64,000 nt of DNA from an uncultured Alistipes sp. GTDB taxonomy: Bacteria > Bacteroidota > Bacteroidia > Bacteroidales > Rikenellaceae. The stretch spans positions 1 through 64,000 of the forward strand of contig CAAGGL010000010.1 in assembly GCA_900769405.1 (NCBI GenBank), given 5' to 3'. The notes below the pieces were generated by a model, which searched no databases, had not been told where the DNA came from, and saw nothing but the letters and a program-made list of their open reading frames with translations. This document shows, piece by piece, positions 32,789-41,307 of this stretch. Every line of letters begins with the position of its first letter. The first letter of the stretch is position 1. A program made the position numbers and the translations under genes.

Positions 32789-33700
32789 TTAGATTTCGAG
32801 ATGCTCCTCGACCGTGCGGCGCAGGTGGTCGTAGTCGAGGTGGGTATAGATCTCGGTCGTCGTGATGTCGCTATGACCGAGCAGCACCTGCACCTGACGA
32901 ATGTCGGCACCACCGACGAGCAGATGCGTTGCGAAGCTGTGGCGGAACGAGTGAGGACTGACCGCCTTGTCGATTCCGGCGGCCGCCACCGCCTTGCGAA
33001 TCATCGTGAAGATCATCACGCGGGTCAGCTTCTGTCCGCGGCGATTGAGGAAAACCACGCTCGCGCTCTTGCGATCCGAGGCCTCCATTTCGACGCGATA
33101 GCTCATATATGCCTCCAAGCGTTGGAGCGCCATATCTCCCAGTGGCACAAAGCGTTGCTTGTCGCCCTTGCCCACCACGCGCACCAATCTCTCCTCGGTG
33201 TCGATGTCCTCGAAACGCAGCTCGACCAGCTCCGACACGCGCAGTCCGCAACTGTACAACATCTCGATAATGGCGCGGTTGCGCACGCCGAGCATCGTCG
33301 TGGGGTCGATCGACTCGATCACCGCATCGACCTCGCCAACGGTCAGCACGTCAGGCAGATGGCGTCCGATTTTGGGCGATTCGATCTCGTCGATGGGCGA
33401 CTCCTCGATCTGGTCGGTGAGCATCATATATCCGAACAGACCGCGCAACGAACTGAGCACACGCGCCTGCGAGCGGGGTTCGAGTCCGCGGTCGAACAGG
33501 TGCGCCATAAAGTTCTCGACGATCTGCGCCGTCACGCGCGTGGGTCCTATCGGGTGGTCGAGAGCCGAGCAGAACGTAGCCAGTCGCTCCACGTCGCGCA
33601 TATAAGCCTCGACCGTATTTTCGGCCAGATGCTTCTCGACGGCGACATAGACGCGGTAGCGGCGCAAAATTTCCTGCCAACTCTTGCTGTAATCTGCCAT
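32789..33700 (-). CDS. xerD: Tyrosine recombinase XerC/XerD
   Basis: Resolves chromosome dimers at dif. The 303 residues have the N-terminal SAM-like domain (about 1-105) and the catalytic domain with Arg154 (CGLRVSEL), Lys178, His250/Arg253 (HSFRHSFATH), His276 (LGHSDI) and Tyr285 (TEIYTHLD). All catalytic residues are present. Whether it is XerC or XerD needs comparison. It heads a five-gene minus-strand run and is divergent from prmA; TATCTTCG at 33758-33751 may be its -7 box. Confidence 0.94.
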   Translation of the reverse strand: MADYSKSWQEILRRYRVYVAVEKHLAENTVEAYMRDVERLATFCSALDHPIGPTRVTAQIVENFMAHLFDRGLEPRSQARVLSSLRGLFGYMMLTDQIEESPIDEIESPKIGRHLPDVLTVGEVDAVIESIDPTTMLGVRNRAIIEMLYSCGLRVSELVELRFEDIDTEERLVRVVGKGDKQRFVPLGDMALQRLEAYMSYRVEMEASDRKSASVVFLNRRGQKLTRVMIFTMIRKAVAAAGIDKAVSPHSFRHSFATHLLVGGADIRQVQVLLGHSDITTTEIYTHLDYDHLRRTVEEHLEI

Positions 33701-33778
33701 AAAACTCGTAACTTTGAGGGTCGGAATGCCAAAAACGGCTCCGTCAACTGCGAAGATACAAAAAATTTATCAAATATT

Positions 33779-34609
33779 ATGGACTACGTAGAACTCAATA
33801 TCCCTTGCACCTCGGCCGAGCAGTCGGAAATCCTGGTTGCCGAGCTGGCCGAGTGGCCCTTCGAAAGCTTCGAGAACGAGGGCTCATCGCTCAAAGCATA
33901 CATCCAGCGCGAGCGTCTGGTCGATTGTATGGCGCAGGTTGATGCGCTGCTGGCCGAGTACGGCATCGAGGGTGCGCGCTACATCGAGATCGAAACTCAG
34001 AATTGGAACGCGCTGTGGGAGAGCAACTTCACGCCCGTTGATGTCGAGGGTAAGATCCTGATCCGCGCGCCGTTCCACCCCGCCCAGCCCGACTATATGC
34101 TCGAAGTGGTCATTATGCCCAAGATGTCGTTCGGCACGGGTCACCACGCCACGACCTATCTGATGAGCCGCGAGATGATCGGTCGCGACTATACGGGCAA
34201 GGTGGGACTCGATATGGGTAGCGGCACGGGTGTGCTGGCGATCGTGGCCGCGAAGTTCGGCGCCGAGCGTGTCGATGCGGTCGATATCGACGATTGGGCC
34301 TACGAGAACTGCATCGAGAACATCGCCCAGAATGGCGTTGCCGACCGCATTGTACCGATTTTGGGCGATGCGTCGGCTATCGAGGGCAAGCAGTACGACT
34401 TCATTTTGGCAAATATCAACCGCAATATCCTCATCGCCGATATGCCTCGCTATGCTGCGACGTTGCGCGAGGGCGGCGAGTTGTATATGAGCGGAATCTT
34501 GGAGCGCGATGTCGAGGATGTTCGCCTGCGCGCTGCCGAATTTGGTATCGAGATGGACGGTGCCCGCTTCCGAAACGGCTGGGCTGTAATGCGTTGCATC
34601 AAACGATAA
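33779..34609 (+). CDS. prmA: Ribosomal protein L11 methyltransferase
   Basis: Trimethylates ribosomal protein L11. 276 residues from the ATG at 33779: the N-terminal L11-binding ferredoxin-like domain (MDYVELNIPC), then the SAM domain with SFGTGHHATTYLM and DMGSGTGVLAIVAAKFGA. The reading frame is open for about 1.1 kb upstream, across xerD on the other strand, but that part has no family match. recO follows 19 bases downstream. Confidence 0.94.
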   Translation: MDYVELNIPCTSAEQSEILVAELAEWPFESFENEGSSLKAYIQRERLVDCMAQVDALLAEYGIEGARYIEIETQNWNALWESNFTPVDVEGKILIRAPFHPAQPDYMLEVVIMPKMSFGTGHHATTYLMSREMIGRDYTGKVGLDMGSGTGVLAIVAAKFGAERVDAVDIDDWAYENCIENIAQNGVADRIVPILGDASAIEGKQYDFILANINRNILIADMPRYAATLREGGELYMSGILERDVEDVRLRAAEFGIEMDGARFRNGWAVMRCIKR

Positions 34610-34628
34610 ACTCTTCACCCGCCCCTCG

Positions 34629-35354
34629 ATGAAGAGCTACAAGACGCGCGGAATCGTGCTCCATACGGTGCGCTACGGCGAGAAATCGGTTGTGGCCTAC
34701 CTGCTGACCGATGCGCTCGGCCGCCAGACCTATATGGTCGGGGGCGTCGGGTCGGGCAAGGGGCGCAGTAACAAGATGGCGCTCTTGCAGCCGATGTTTC
34801 CGCTGTCGATCGAGGGGTTGGAGTCGCCCCGCACCGAGATGCACCGTTTCCGCGAGGCGGTGCTCGATTTTCCGTTGCAGTCGCTGCCCTTCGATGTGCG
34901 CAAATCGACCATTGCGATGTTTATGGCCGAGGTTATCTACCGCCTGATCAAGGAGTCGGAACCCAACTCTCCGCTATTCGATTTCGTCTGGCATTCGGTC
35001 GAGGCGCTCGATGCGTTGGAGGAGGGCGTGGCCAATTTTCATCTCTGGTTTATGGTCGGTCTGAGCCGATTTTTGGGATTCTTTCCGGGCAATGAGTACC
35101 GCGAAGGGAGCTGGTTCGATATCCGCGAGGGCATCTATGTTTCGACGCCACCACTGCACGGAGTGGCTATGAATCAGGCAAATGCAGAACTTTTCAACCG
35201 CTTTGTCGAGTGCGAGGTCGGCGAACTGGCGACGATCGGTTTGAACCGCACCTCGCGTGTCGAGTTTCTCAATTCGATGTTGATCTACTTTGGTTACCAC
35301 CTCGACGCGATCCACCGCGTGCGCTCGATCGAGATCCTGCGCGAGGTCTTCTAA
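34629..35354 (+). CDS. recO: DNA repair protein RecO
   Basis: Works with RecR/RecF to load RecA on SSB-coated gaps. The 241 residues start with the RecO OB-fold (KTRGIVLHTVRYGEKSVVAYLLT, cut short here) and continue with the helical domain. The zinc-ribbon Cys found in some RecO proteins are missing, as is usual in Bacteroidetes. It is probably co-transcribed with prmA. Confidence 0.9.
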   Translation: MKSYKTRGIVLHTVRYGEKSVVAYLLTDALGRQTYMVGGVGSGKGRSNKMALLQPMFPLSIEGLESPRTEMHRFREAVLDFPLQSLPFDVRKSTIAMFMAEVIYRLIKESEPNSPLFDFVWHSVEALDALEEGVANFHLWFMVGLSRFLGFFPGNEYREGSWFDIREGIYVSTPPLHGVAMNQANAELFNRFVECEVGELATIGLNRTSRVEFLNSMLIYFGYHLDAIHRVRSIEILREVF

Positions 35355-35371
35355 TCTGCACACCTACATTG

Positions 35372-36103
35372 TTAGAAAATATCTGCCACTTCGCGCTGCG
35401 AAACGGCGAGTGTGATGACGCTTATTTGGCAGTCGGGCGCCTCGCGTAGAATAGCGTCGGCGCAGGCGCAAAGTGTTGCTCCTGTGGTGAATACGTCATC
35501 AACCAACAACACGTGACGACCCGCAAACGAGGCACCGCGACGCATCGCAAACCGACCGTGAACATTCTCCCAGCGCTGGTTTTTCGCGCGGCGCACCTGC
35601 GAGGTTGTGTAGCGAGTGCGACGTAACGAACGGCTGTCGATCGGTCGCCCGAGCACCTTCGCCACGCCCTCGGCCAGATACTCCGATTGGTTGTATCCGC
35701 GCCACATTCTGCGTAGCGGATGCAGCGGCACGGGCACAATCACATCGACCTCGTCGAAGGCTCGCGAGCGCACCAACTCGCCACCGAGCCACTCGCCCAT
35801 ATCGCGCGCCAGACGCCACTTCGAGCCATACTTAAATGCGTGAATTATACGACGATAGGGACTTCCTTCGATATAGAAATAGAGTGCTGCCGCCTGCACA
35901 AACGGCATCAGTCCCCACAGCCGTCGCTCCATTGCGTTGTCGATGCGACCGATGTAACCCGTCATCGGCATTTCGACGCGACAACTGTTGCAGATCACCT
36001 GCTCGCCCTCGCGCATCGTGGCGTTGCAGACGGGGCAGGTGGGCGGGAAAATCAGTGCGTGGAGGTCGCCGATGGCGCGACGTAACTTACTGAGGATCAA
36101 CAT
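35372..36103 (-). CDS. comF: ComF family phosphoribosyltransferase-like protein
   Basis: 243 residues from the ATG at 36103. An N-terminal zinc finger (CPVCNATMREGEQVICNSC) precedes a PRTase-fold domain with the signature LLVDDVFTTGATL. ComF proteins act in natural transformation, linking the ComFA helicase and uptake. Its start overlaps the priA stop by 17 bases, so priA and comF are co-translated; the link of a DNA-restart helicase with an uptake protein makes sense for processing incoming DNA. Confidence 0.92.
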   Translation of the reverse strand: MLILSKLRRAIGDLHALIFPPTCPVCNATMREGEQVICNSCRVEMPMTGYIGRIDNAMERRLWGLMPFVQAAALYFYIEGSPYRRIIHAFKYGSKWRLARDMGEWLGGELVRSRAFDEVDVIVPVPLHPLRRMWRGYNQSEYLAEGVAKVLGRPIDSRSLRRTRYTTSQVRRAKNQRWENVHGRFAMRRGASFAGRHVLLVDDVFTTGATLCACADAILREAPDCQISVITLAVSQREVADIF

Positions 36104-38345
36104 CGCAGTAGATTGTGATAGTGCTCCAATCGTGGTTACGGCGGATCGCCTCGATCTGCTCGCGCAGGAGCATTCGGGCGCGCGTGAACGATAGGTTATT
36201 TTCGATTTTGAGCAGGAAACAGAGGATATAAACGCCGTTGATTCGATCGACGGGCGGCGACTGCGGACCGAGCACGCGCTGACCAAAGACCTCGCGCAAC
36301 GAAACACCCAGCTGACGAGCCGCCGCACGCAGCAGTTGCGGGTCGCGGTGACGCATCGTGACGCTGATCAAATGTGCGTAGGGCGGATAGTGAAACGCCT
36401 CACGCTCACCGAGTTGCACGTTTACCATCGACTCGTAATCGCCCGTTGCCGCCTGACGGATCACGGGGTGGAGCGGTTGCGACGTCTGGACCACCACCTC
36501 GCCCTCGTTCTCGCGGCGACCGGCACGTCCCGCCACCTGCGTGATGAGCTGAAAGGCGCGCTCCGACGATCGGAAATCGGGGTAGTTGAGCAGGTTGTCG
36601 GCATTGAGAATTCCGACCAGGCTCACGCGCGAGAAATCGAAACCTTTGGTTATCATCTGCGTACCGACGAGCAGGTCGGTTGCTCCGCTCTCGAAACGCT
36701 TAATTATCTCATTGAAAGCACGTTGCGAGGTTGCACTATCACGATCGAGGCGGTCGATTCGCGCCGTCGGGAAGATCTGCGCCAGCTCCTCTTCGACCTT
36801 CTCCGTACCGAAACCTCGCAGCGTCACATCGGCAACGCGGCACGACGGACAATGCTCGGGAAGTGGCTGAGAATGACCACAATAGTGGCAACGCAGCGTG
36901 TTCGGACGGTGGTAGGTCATCGACACGTTGCAGTGCGGACACTCGACCACGCGACCGCACTCCGTACACTCGACGTAGGGCGAAAAACCGCGTCGATTTT
37001 GGAACAACATCGCCTGCTCGCCACGCTCCAAAACCTCGCCCAGACGATCCAGCAGCGCCTTGTTGAAATGCGAGTGGCGCTCGCCTCGTTTGGCCGCACG
37101 CAGCGTATCCGAGATGATGATTCGCGGCATCTTCGCACCACCATAACGCTCTGTCAGTGAGGCGTATCCGTACTTGCCGCGATGTGCATTGATGTAGCTC
37201 TCGATCGAGGGCGTCGCACTGCCCATCACCACCTGACAGTCGTACATCGACGCCGCCACGACGGCCGTGTCGCGCGCATTGTAACGCGGTGCGGGGTCGT
37301 TCTGCTTGTAGCTTGCGTCGTGCTCCTCATCGACCACAATCAGGCGCGGGTGCGCCAGCGGCAACAGCAACGCCGAGCGCGTGCCGACGATCAGGCGACC
37401 CGCCGCCGAGCGCAACAGACGCAGGTAGATGTCGGTGCGGCGTGTGTCGGTGAGTTTCGAGTGGTAGGCCACCACGCGCTCGCCAAAATAGCGACGCAGA
37501 CGCGCGATCAACTGCTCGGTCAGTGCGATCTCGGGCACCAACATCACCACATCGCCACCCTCACGCAACGCCTTATGAATCAAATGTATATATATTTCGG
37601 TTTTGCCCGATCCCGTCACTCCGTGCAGCAGTACGCAACGCTTCGCCGTGTGTTGCTCCTCGATCGAACGCAGCGCCTCAGCCTGCGCCTCCGAGAGGGT
37701 CGGTAGCGCCTCACACGCCTCGTCCGAGCCAAATTCGGCCTCGCGTTCGCGCTCGTGAAACTCAACCAAACCCTTGTCCGCCAGCGCCTTCACAGCCGCC
37801 GCATCGGCCTGCAATGTGCGACAACGCACCTCGCCCTCGAACGCCTGCTCGCTCAATCGCTCGGCCAGCTCCAACAGCGCCGCATATTGCTTCGGTGCGC
37901 GGCGTGTCAATTTCTCAAACCACTCATTCATAGCCTCTTGCGAGCGCCACTCCTCGCGGATCGACACCGTACGCTCGGTCGCCACGCGGAACTCATCTTC
38001 GGCAAACTCCTTGTCGGACATACCGCTCGGCTTCATCTTCGAGGGCAGCGCGGCACGCATCACCTCGCCCACCGTACACATATAATAGTCGGCGATCCAC
38101 TCCCACAGACGGCGTTGCGCCGCCGAGAGCAGTGGCTCGGGATAGAGTATTCGCTGGATCGGTTTTGTGCGGAACGGGGGGCGCTCCGATGTTATCTGCC
38201 AGACGATTCCCGTATAGATTTTTCGGGCGCCAAGTTGCACCACAACTGCCTGACCCTCACGCAAATGCTCCGCCACTTCACCCTCGGCCGAGAAGGTGAA
38301 TGCAGGTTGTGCCAGCGGCAACACGATATGTGCATAAAGGGTCAC
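36087..38345 (-). CDS. priA: Primosomal protein N' (replication restart helicase)
   Basis: Restarts stalled replication forks. 752 residues: N-terminal 3'-binding domain, winged helix, helicase core with Walker A GVTGSGKT (242-249) and DEEH (339-342), a zinc module with eight Cys (CTECGRVVECPHC, then CHYCG and CPSC), and a C-terminal domain. All motifs are intact. comF follows with a 17-base overlap. Confidence 0.96.
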   Translation of the reverse strand: MTLYAHIVLPLAQPAFTFSAEGEVAEHLREGQAVVVQLGARKIYTGIVWQITSERPPFRTKPIQRILYPEPLLSAAQRRLWEWIADYYMCTVGEVMRAALPSKMKPSGMSDKEFAEDEFRVATERTVSIREEWRSQEAMNEWFEKLTRRAPKQYAALLELAERLSEQAFEGEVRCRTLQADAAAVKALADKGLVEFHEREREAEFGSDEACEALPTLSEAQAEALRSIEEQHTAKRCVLLHGVTGSGKTEIYIHLIHKALREGGDVVMLVPEIALTEQLIARLRRYFGERVVAYHSKLTDTRRTDIYLRLLRSAAGRLIVGTRSALLLPLAHPRLIVVDEEHDASYKQNDPAPRYNARDTAVVAASMYDCQVVMGSATPSIESYINAHRGKYGYASLTERYGGAKMPRIIISDTLRAAKRGERHSHFNKALLDRLGEVLERGEQAMLFQNRRGFSPYVECTECGRVVECPHCNVSMTYHRPNTLRCHYCGHSQPLPEHCPSCRVADVTLRGFGTEKVEEELAQIFPTARIDRLDRDSATSQRAFNEIIKRFESGATDLLVGTQMITKGFDFSRVSLVGILNADNLLNYPDFRSSERAFQLITQVAGRAGRRENEGEVVVQTSQPLHPVIRQAATGDYESMVNVQLGEREAFHYPPYAHLISVTMRHRDPQLLRAAARQLGVSLREVFGQRVLGPQSPPVDRINGVYILCFLLKIENNLSFTRARMLLREQIEAIRRNHDWSTITIYCDVDPQ

Positions 38346-38354
38346 GAGTTATAA

Positions 38355-38576
38355 TTCACAATTAATCTGCCTGCGGCAGCTTTTCCTCCTTCGCGCCTCA
38401 GCCAAGTTCGAGCCCGCTCGACTCGGCCTTCGGCTTGGCGTCGGTTCACAATTAATCTGCCTGCGGCAGCTTTTCCTCCTTCACGCCTCAGCCAAGTTCG
38501 AGCCCGCTCGACTCGACCTTCGGCTTGGCGTCGGTTCACAATTCACGATTAATCGGTCTTCGGCTTGGCGTCGGTT
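38355..38576. repeat. 2.5 copies of a 90-bp tandem repeat
   Basis: Copies at 38355-38444 and 38445-38534 differ at only two positions. A third, partial copy (38535-38576) keeps both ends but has lost the middle. Each unit begins with TTCACAATTAAT, close to the ATTCACA motif seen elsewhere. The two near-identical copies point to a recent duplication. Confidence 0.92.
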
Positions 38577-38589
38577 CAAGATTGCGAAC

Positions 38590-38624
38590 AGAAAAAGCGG
38601 CTCGGGAGAGCCCCAAACCGCTTT
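38590..38624 (-). terminator. Terminator of the YitT gene
   Basis: Minus strand AAAGCGG (38624-38618) pairs with CCGCTTT (38600-38594), with an inner GC-rich loop, then TT; 29 bases after the stop. Confidence 0.7.
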
Positions 38625-38652
38625 CTATTCTGATGCTCGGTGAGGCTAAGCG

Positions 38653-39537
38653 CTATCGCTTAATCTCCTCAAAACCACGACCATAGACGCCCGTAACGCT
38701 CGCATTCGAGATGAATGCATTGGGATCAACGCGCTTGATCGTGCGCAGGATTGTGCTTGTTTCGTTCTTGCGGCAGAGCACCATAACGACCTTTGTCGGC
38801 TCCTTGGTGAACCAGCCTGTGCCGTCCATTACAGTGCAACCGCGGTGCAGTTCGTTGACGATTGCGTCGGCGATTGCGTCGTGATGTTTCGACATAATCA
38901 TCAACTGCGACGATTTCTTGTCACCCGCCAGCACTGCATCGGCCGTGTAACCGCACGCTGCAACTACCACATAACCGAAGATAACCATCTGAATATCACG
39001 AGTTACCAACAGCGACGAGCCGATGATGATGAAGTCGGTGATGAACAGAATTCGACCGTAGCTGATCGTGCGATACTTATTGACGATCAGCGCGACGATA
39101 TCCGTACCGCCCGACGTACCGCCTTGCAGCAGGCAGAGCGACACGCCGATACCCGACAGAATACCGCCCAGGATTGACGACAGCAGGCGCTCCTCACCCA
39201 GCTGCATAATGTCGGCGGGCAGGTGAGTTTGCAGCACGTTCATTGCGAACGAGAGCATAATGATCGAGAAGATGGTCTTGGTGCTGAACTTCCAACCTAC
39301 GATGAATGAGGCGATTACGATCAGCACGGCATTGATCAGACCGACCATTGTACCCAGCTCGACATTACCGCCCGAAGCGTAGTAGATCATCATTGCCAGA
39401 CCGCTGGCTCCACCACCCGTACAGCGTGCGGGGAGGATAATGCTCGACCACGCGAAGGCGTAGATCCACATACCGAGTGTCATAATGCCGTACTCTTTGA
39501 GTCCGCGCAAAAGCTTCTGTGAGGTTGTTTCTGCCAT
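38653..39537 (-). CDS. YitT family membrane protein
   Basis: 294 residues from the ATG at 39537: five to six membrane helices with RCTGGGASGLAMMIYY and GGTSGGTDIVALIVN, then a cytoplasmic DUF2179 domain of about 80 residues (TGWFTKEPTKVVMVLCRK). Members are thought to be transporters with a ligand-binding tail, but the substrate is unknown. It is a single gene with its own promoter (TAGTTTTG at 39587-39580) and terminator. Confidence 0.9.
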   Translation of the reverse strand: MAETTSQKLLRGLKEYGIMTLGMWIYAFAWSSIILPARCTGGGASGLAMMIYYASGGNVELGTMVGLINAVLIVIASFIVGWKFSTKTIFSIIMLSFAMNVLQTHLPADIMQLGEERLLSSILGGILSGIGVSLCLLQGGTSGGTDIVALIVNKYRTISYGRILFITDFIIIGSSLLVTRDIQMVIFGYVVVAACGYTADAVLAGDKKSSQLMIMSKHHDAIADAIVNELHRGCTVMDGTGWFTKEPTKVVMVLCRKNETSTILRTIKRVDPNAFISNASVTGVYGRGFEEIKR

Positions 39538-39579
39538 AATTGTGTATGGTTTTTCGATGTTTAGACTTTTTCTAAAATA

Positions 39580-39587
39580 CAAAACTA
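39580..39587 (-). promoter_or_regulatory. -7 element of the YitT gene
   Basis: TAGTTTTG on the minus strand fits TAnnTTTG, 42 bases before the ATG. Confidence 0.5.
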
Positions 39588-39628
39588 TTAAAAATTCCGT
39601 TTCGGTGTATCGCGCCGCGCCGCTTTTT

Positions 39629-40591
39629 TTACAAATTCGCGCCTAAATTTTGGCTTTTTGCGGGTTTGTAGAGGTCGCCTTGGCGCGCATCGAGGGCCTC
39701 CAAGCGGGCGTCGAGCATCGCCAGCAGCTGCTCGTTGCGAATCAGCCCCCACCCCTCGGTGTGGTGGTAGCGCGGGGGCGCCTCGCCCGCAAAGCGCTCC
39801 ACAACAAGATCGGGGCGCAGGCGACGCAGGATCTCAACAAAGAGATTGAGGTACTCCTCGATTGACCACGTGCGGAAACGCTCAGGCGCGCGGTCGTATT
39901 CGTCGGCCATCGCCGTTCCGCGGAAGAGTTGCAGCTGGTGGAATTTGACGGTCGTAAGCGGTAGTGAGTTGATCGTATCGGTCTGGTCTATAAGCATTTG
40001 GTCGCTCTCCTCGGGCAGCCCGAGAATGAAGTGCGCACCGCAGTGCAGACCGCGCTCGGCAGTCATCTCCACCGCGCGGCGGGCACACTCGAAGTCGTGA
40101 CCGCGGTTGATTCGCGCGAGGGTCGCATCATAGCACGACTCGATGCCGTACTCGACCGCCACATAGCGATCGCGGGCAAGTTCAGCAAGCAGATCGAGCT
40201 TCTCACTATCGACACAATCGGGGCGCGTACCGACAATTATACCCTTCACTAACGGGTGCGCCAGCGCCTCCGAGTAGAGTTCGCGCAGTCGCTCGACGGG
40301 TGCGTAAGTATTTGAGAATGACTGAAAATAGGCCAGATAACCCTCGGCCGTGCGGTAGCGGCGGGTGTGGAATTCGATACCCTCCTCGATCTGCTGTGTG
40401 ATGCTCTTCGCGGGGTTGCAATACGAGGGCGTGAAGGCCTCGTTCGTGCAGAAGGTGCAGCCGCCCGTCGAGATGCGCCCGTCGCGGTTGGGACACCCCA
40501 GCGCGGCATTGATCGAGAGCTTCTGCACTCGACCTCCCATCAGCCTGCGAAAGTAGGCCGAGTAGCTATTGAAACGACGAGAGTTGTTCAA
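39629..40591 (-). CDS. TIGR01212 family radical SAM protein (YhcC-like)
   Basis: About 320 residues. The radical SAM cluster motif is the family's spaced form, CPNRDGRISTGGCTFC, followed by AFTPSYC; the N-terminal RFNSYSAYF matches the family start. The reaction is unknown. The start is uncertain: a TTG at 40591 keeps the family N-terminus and falls 11 bases after the preceding stop, while an in-frame ATG further inside (MGGRV) would cut it. The frame remains open upstream into the preceding gene. The start region holds an AATTCACAAT motif, so the original start may have been disrupted by repeat DNA. Confidence 0.85.
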   Translation of the reverse strand: MNNSRRFNSYSAYFRRLMGGRVQKLSINAALGCPNRDGRISTGGCTFCTNEAFTPSYCNPAKSITQQIEEGIEFHTRRYRTAEGYLAYFQSFSNTYAPVERLRELYSEALAHPLVKGIIVGTRPDCVDSEKLDLLAELARDRYVAVEYGIESCYDATLARINRGHDFECARRAVEMTAERGLHCGAHFILGLPEESDQMLIDQTDTINSLPLTTVKFHQLQLFRGTAMADEYDRAPERFRTWSIEEYLNLFVEILRRLRPDLVVERFAGEAPPRYHHTEGWGLIRNEQLLAMLDARLEALDARQGDLYKPAKSQNLGANL

Positions 40592-40602
40592 TTCACAATG
40601 TG

Positions 40603-41307
40603 TTATATCTTCGTTGCTTGCAACGCTTCGATGAACTCGGGGAAGGCACTCCACAGGTGCTCGGTCTGCAACCACATCTCGCGTGCGAGTGCGGCTGCCG
40701 AGGGGCGTTCGCCGGCGATGTCGTTCAGGTAGCCCTCGTCAACGGGGTGCTCATCGGCGCGGAACTCGTCGAAGTAGGGTCGGAAACGCTTTGCGAAGTT
40801 GCGCACCTCACCCGCAGGCAGCGTGCCCGTGCGGCGGAAATCGCTCCACAGCGTGAGGATCTCCTTGTCGGCACTCTTGTCGCTGATGTCGTTGGCGATG
40901 TCGTCGTAGGAGTCGTACTCCTCCATTGCCAAGTAGGTGTAAGCCAAGCGGATAGTCGCTTCGAGATGATCCTCGGGATCGAGTTCGAGCAACATTTCGA
41001 GCATCGCCGCGCACATCTCCCAATCGCCAATCAGGAAGTGGTCGATAGCCGAACAATAGACGACCTCCAATGCCGCCTGCGAGTTTTCGTCCTCCCATTC
41101 GAGGATCACCTCGCCCGACTCGGGAATCAACTCTTCGAGGCGTTGTACGGCGTGGTAGCGGGTGTTGCAGGCGGCCTCGATGTTGCCCTGCTGCTCCTCG
41201 CGGCGCGAGCGCGCCAGAATCCCGACGAAATCCCAATTACGATCCTGCGGATCGGCCACGATCTCGAAGGTCTGGTCGGCTGTTGGTCTAAGCTGAGGTT
41301 TTATCAT
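40603..41307 (-). CDS. Acidic helical (TPR-like) protein, unknown
   Basis: 234 residues, acidic, mostly helical. Residues about 85-150 show helix pairs like TPR repeats (SAIDHFLIGDWEMCAAMLE, EDHLEATIRLAYTYLAMEEY). No signal or membrane segment, so cytoplasmic. No named family recognised. Its start overlaps the cstA stop by 20 bases; it could assist or regulate the transporter, but this is inferred only from position. Confidence 0.75.
   Translation of the reverse strand: MIKPQLRPTADQTFEIVADPQDRNWDFVGILARSRREEQQGNIEAACNTRYHAVQRLEELIPESGEVILEWEDENSQAALEVVYCSAIDHFLIGDWEMCAAMLEMLLELDPEDHLEATIRLAYTYLAMEEYDSYDDIANDISDKSADKEILTLWSDFRRTGTLPAGEVRNFAKRFRPYFDEFRADEHPVDEGYLNDIAGERPSAAALAREMWLQTEHLWSAFPEFIEALQATKI

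Larger units (their letters stand above)
38346..38652. other. Gene-free region with 90-bp tandem repeats
   Basis: About 307 bases between priA and the YitT gene: the tandem repeat at 38355-38576 and the YitT terminator at 38590-38624. An open frame through the repeat (30-residue unit) is repeat-derived and not treated as a gene. Confidence 0.75.

Noticed and set aside
32675..33778. Upstream extension of prmA to 644 residues
   Set aside because: The extra part is antisense to xerD with no homology; the PrmA family start matches ATG 33779.
36104..36328. Longer comF start
   Set aside because: Extends further into priA on the same strand; the zinc finger and family start fit ATG 36103.
38342..38539. 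65-codon frame in the 90-bp tandem repeat
   Set aside because: Its sequence is just the repeat unit translated twice; no start context or homology.
38355..38576. CRISPR array
   Set aside because: Units are long and contiguous with no unique spacers, and no cas gene is present.
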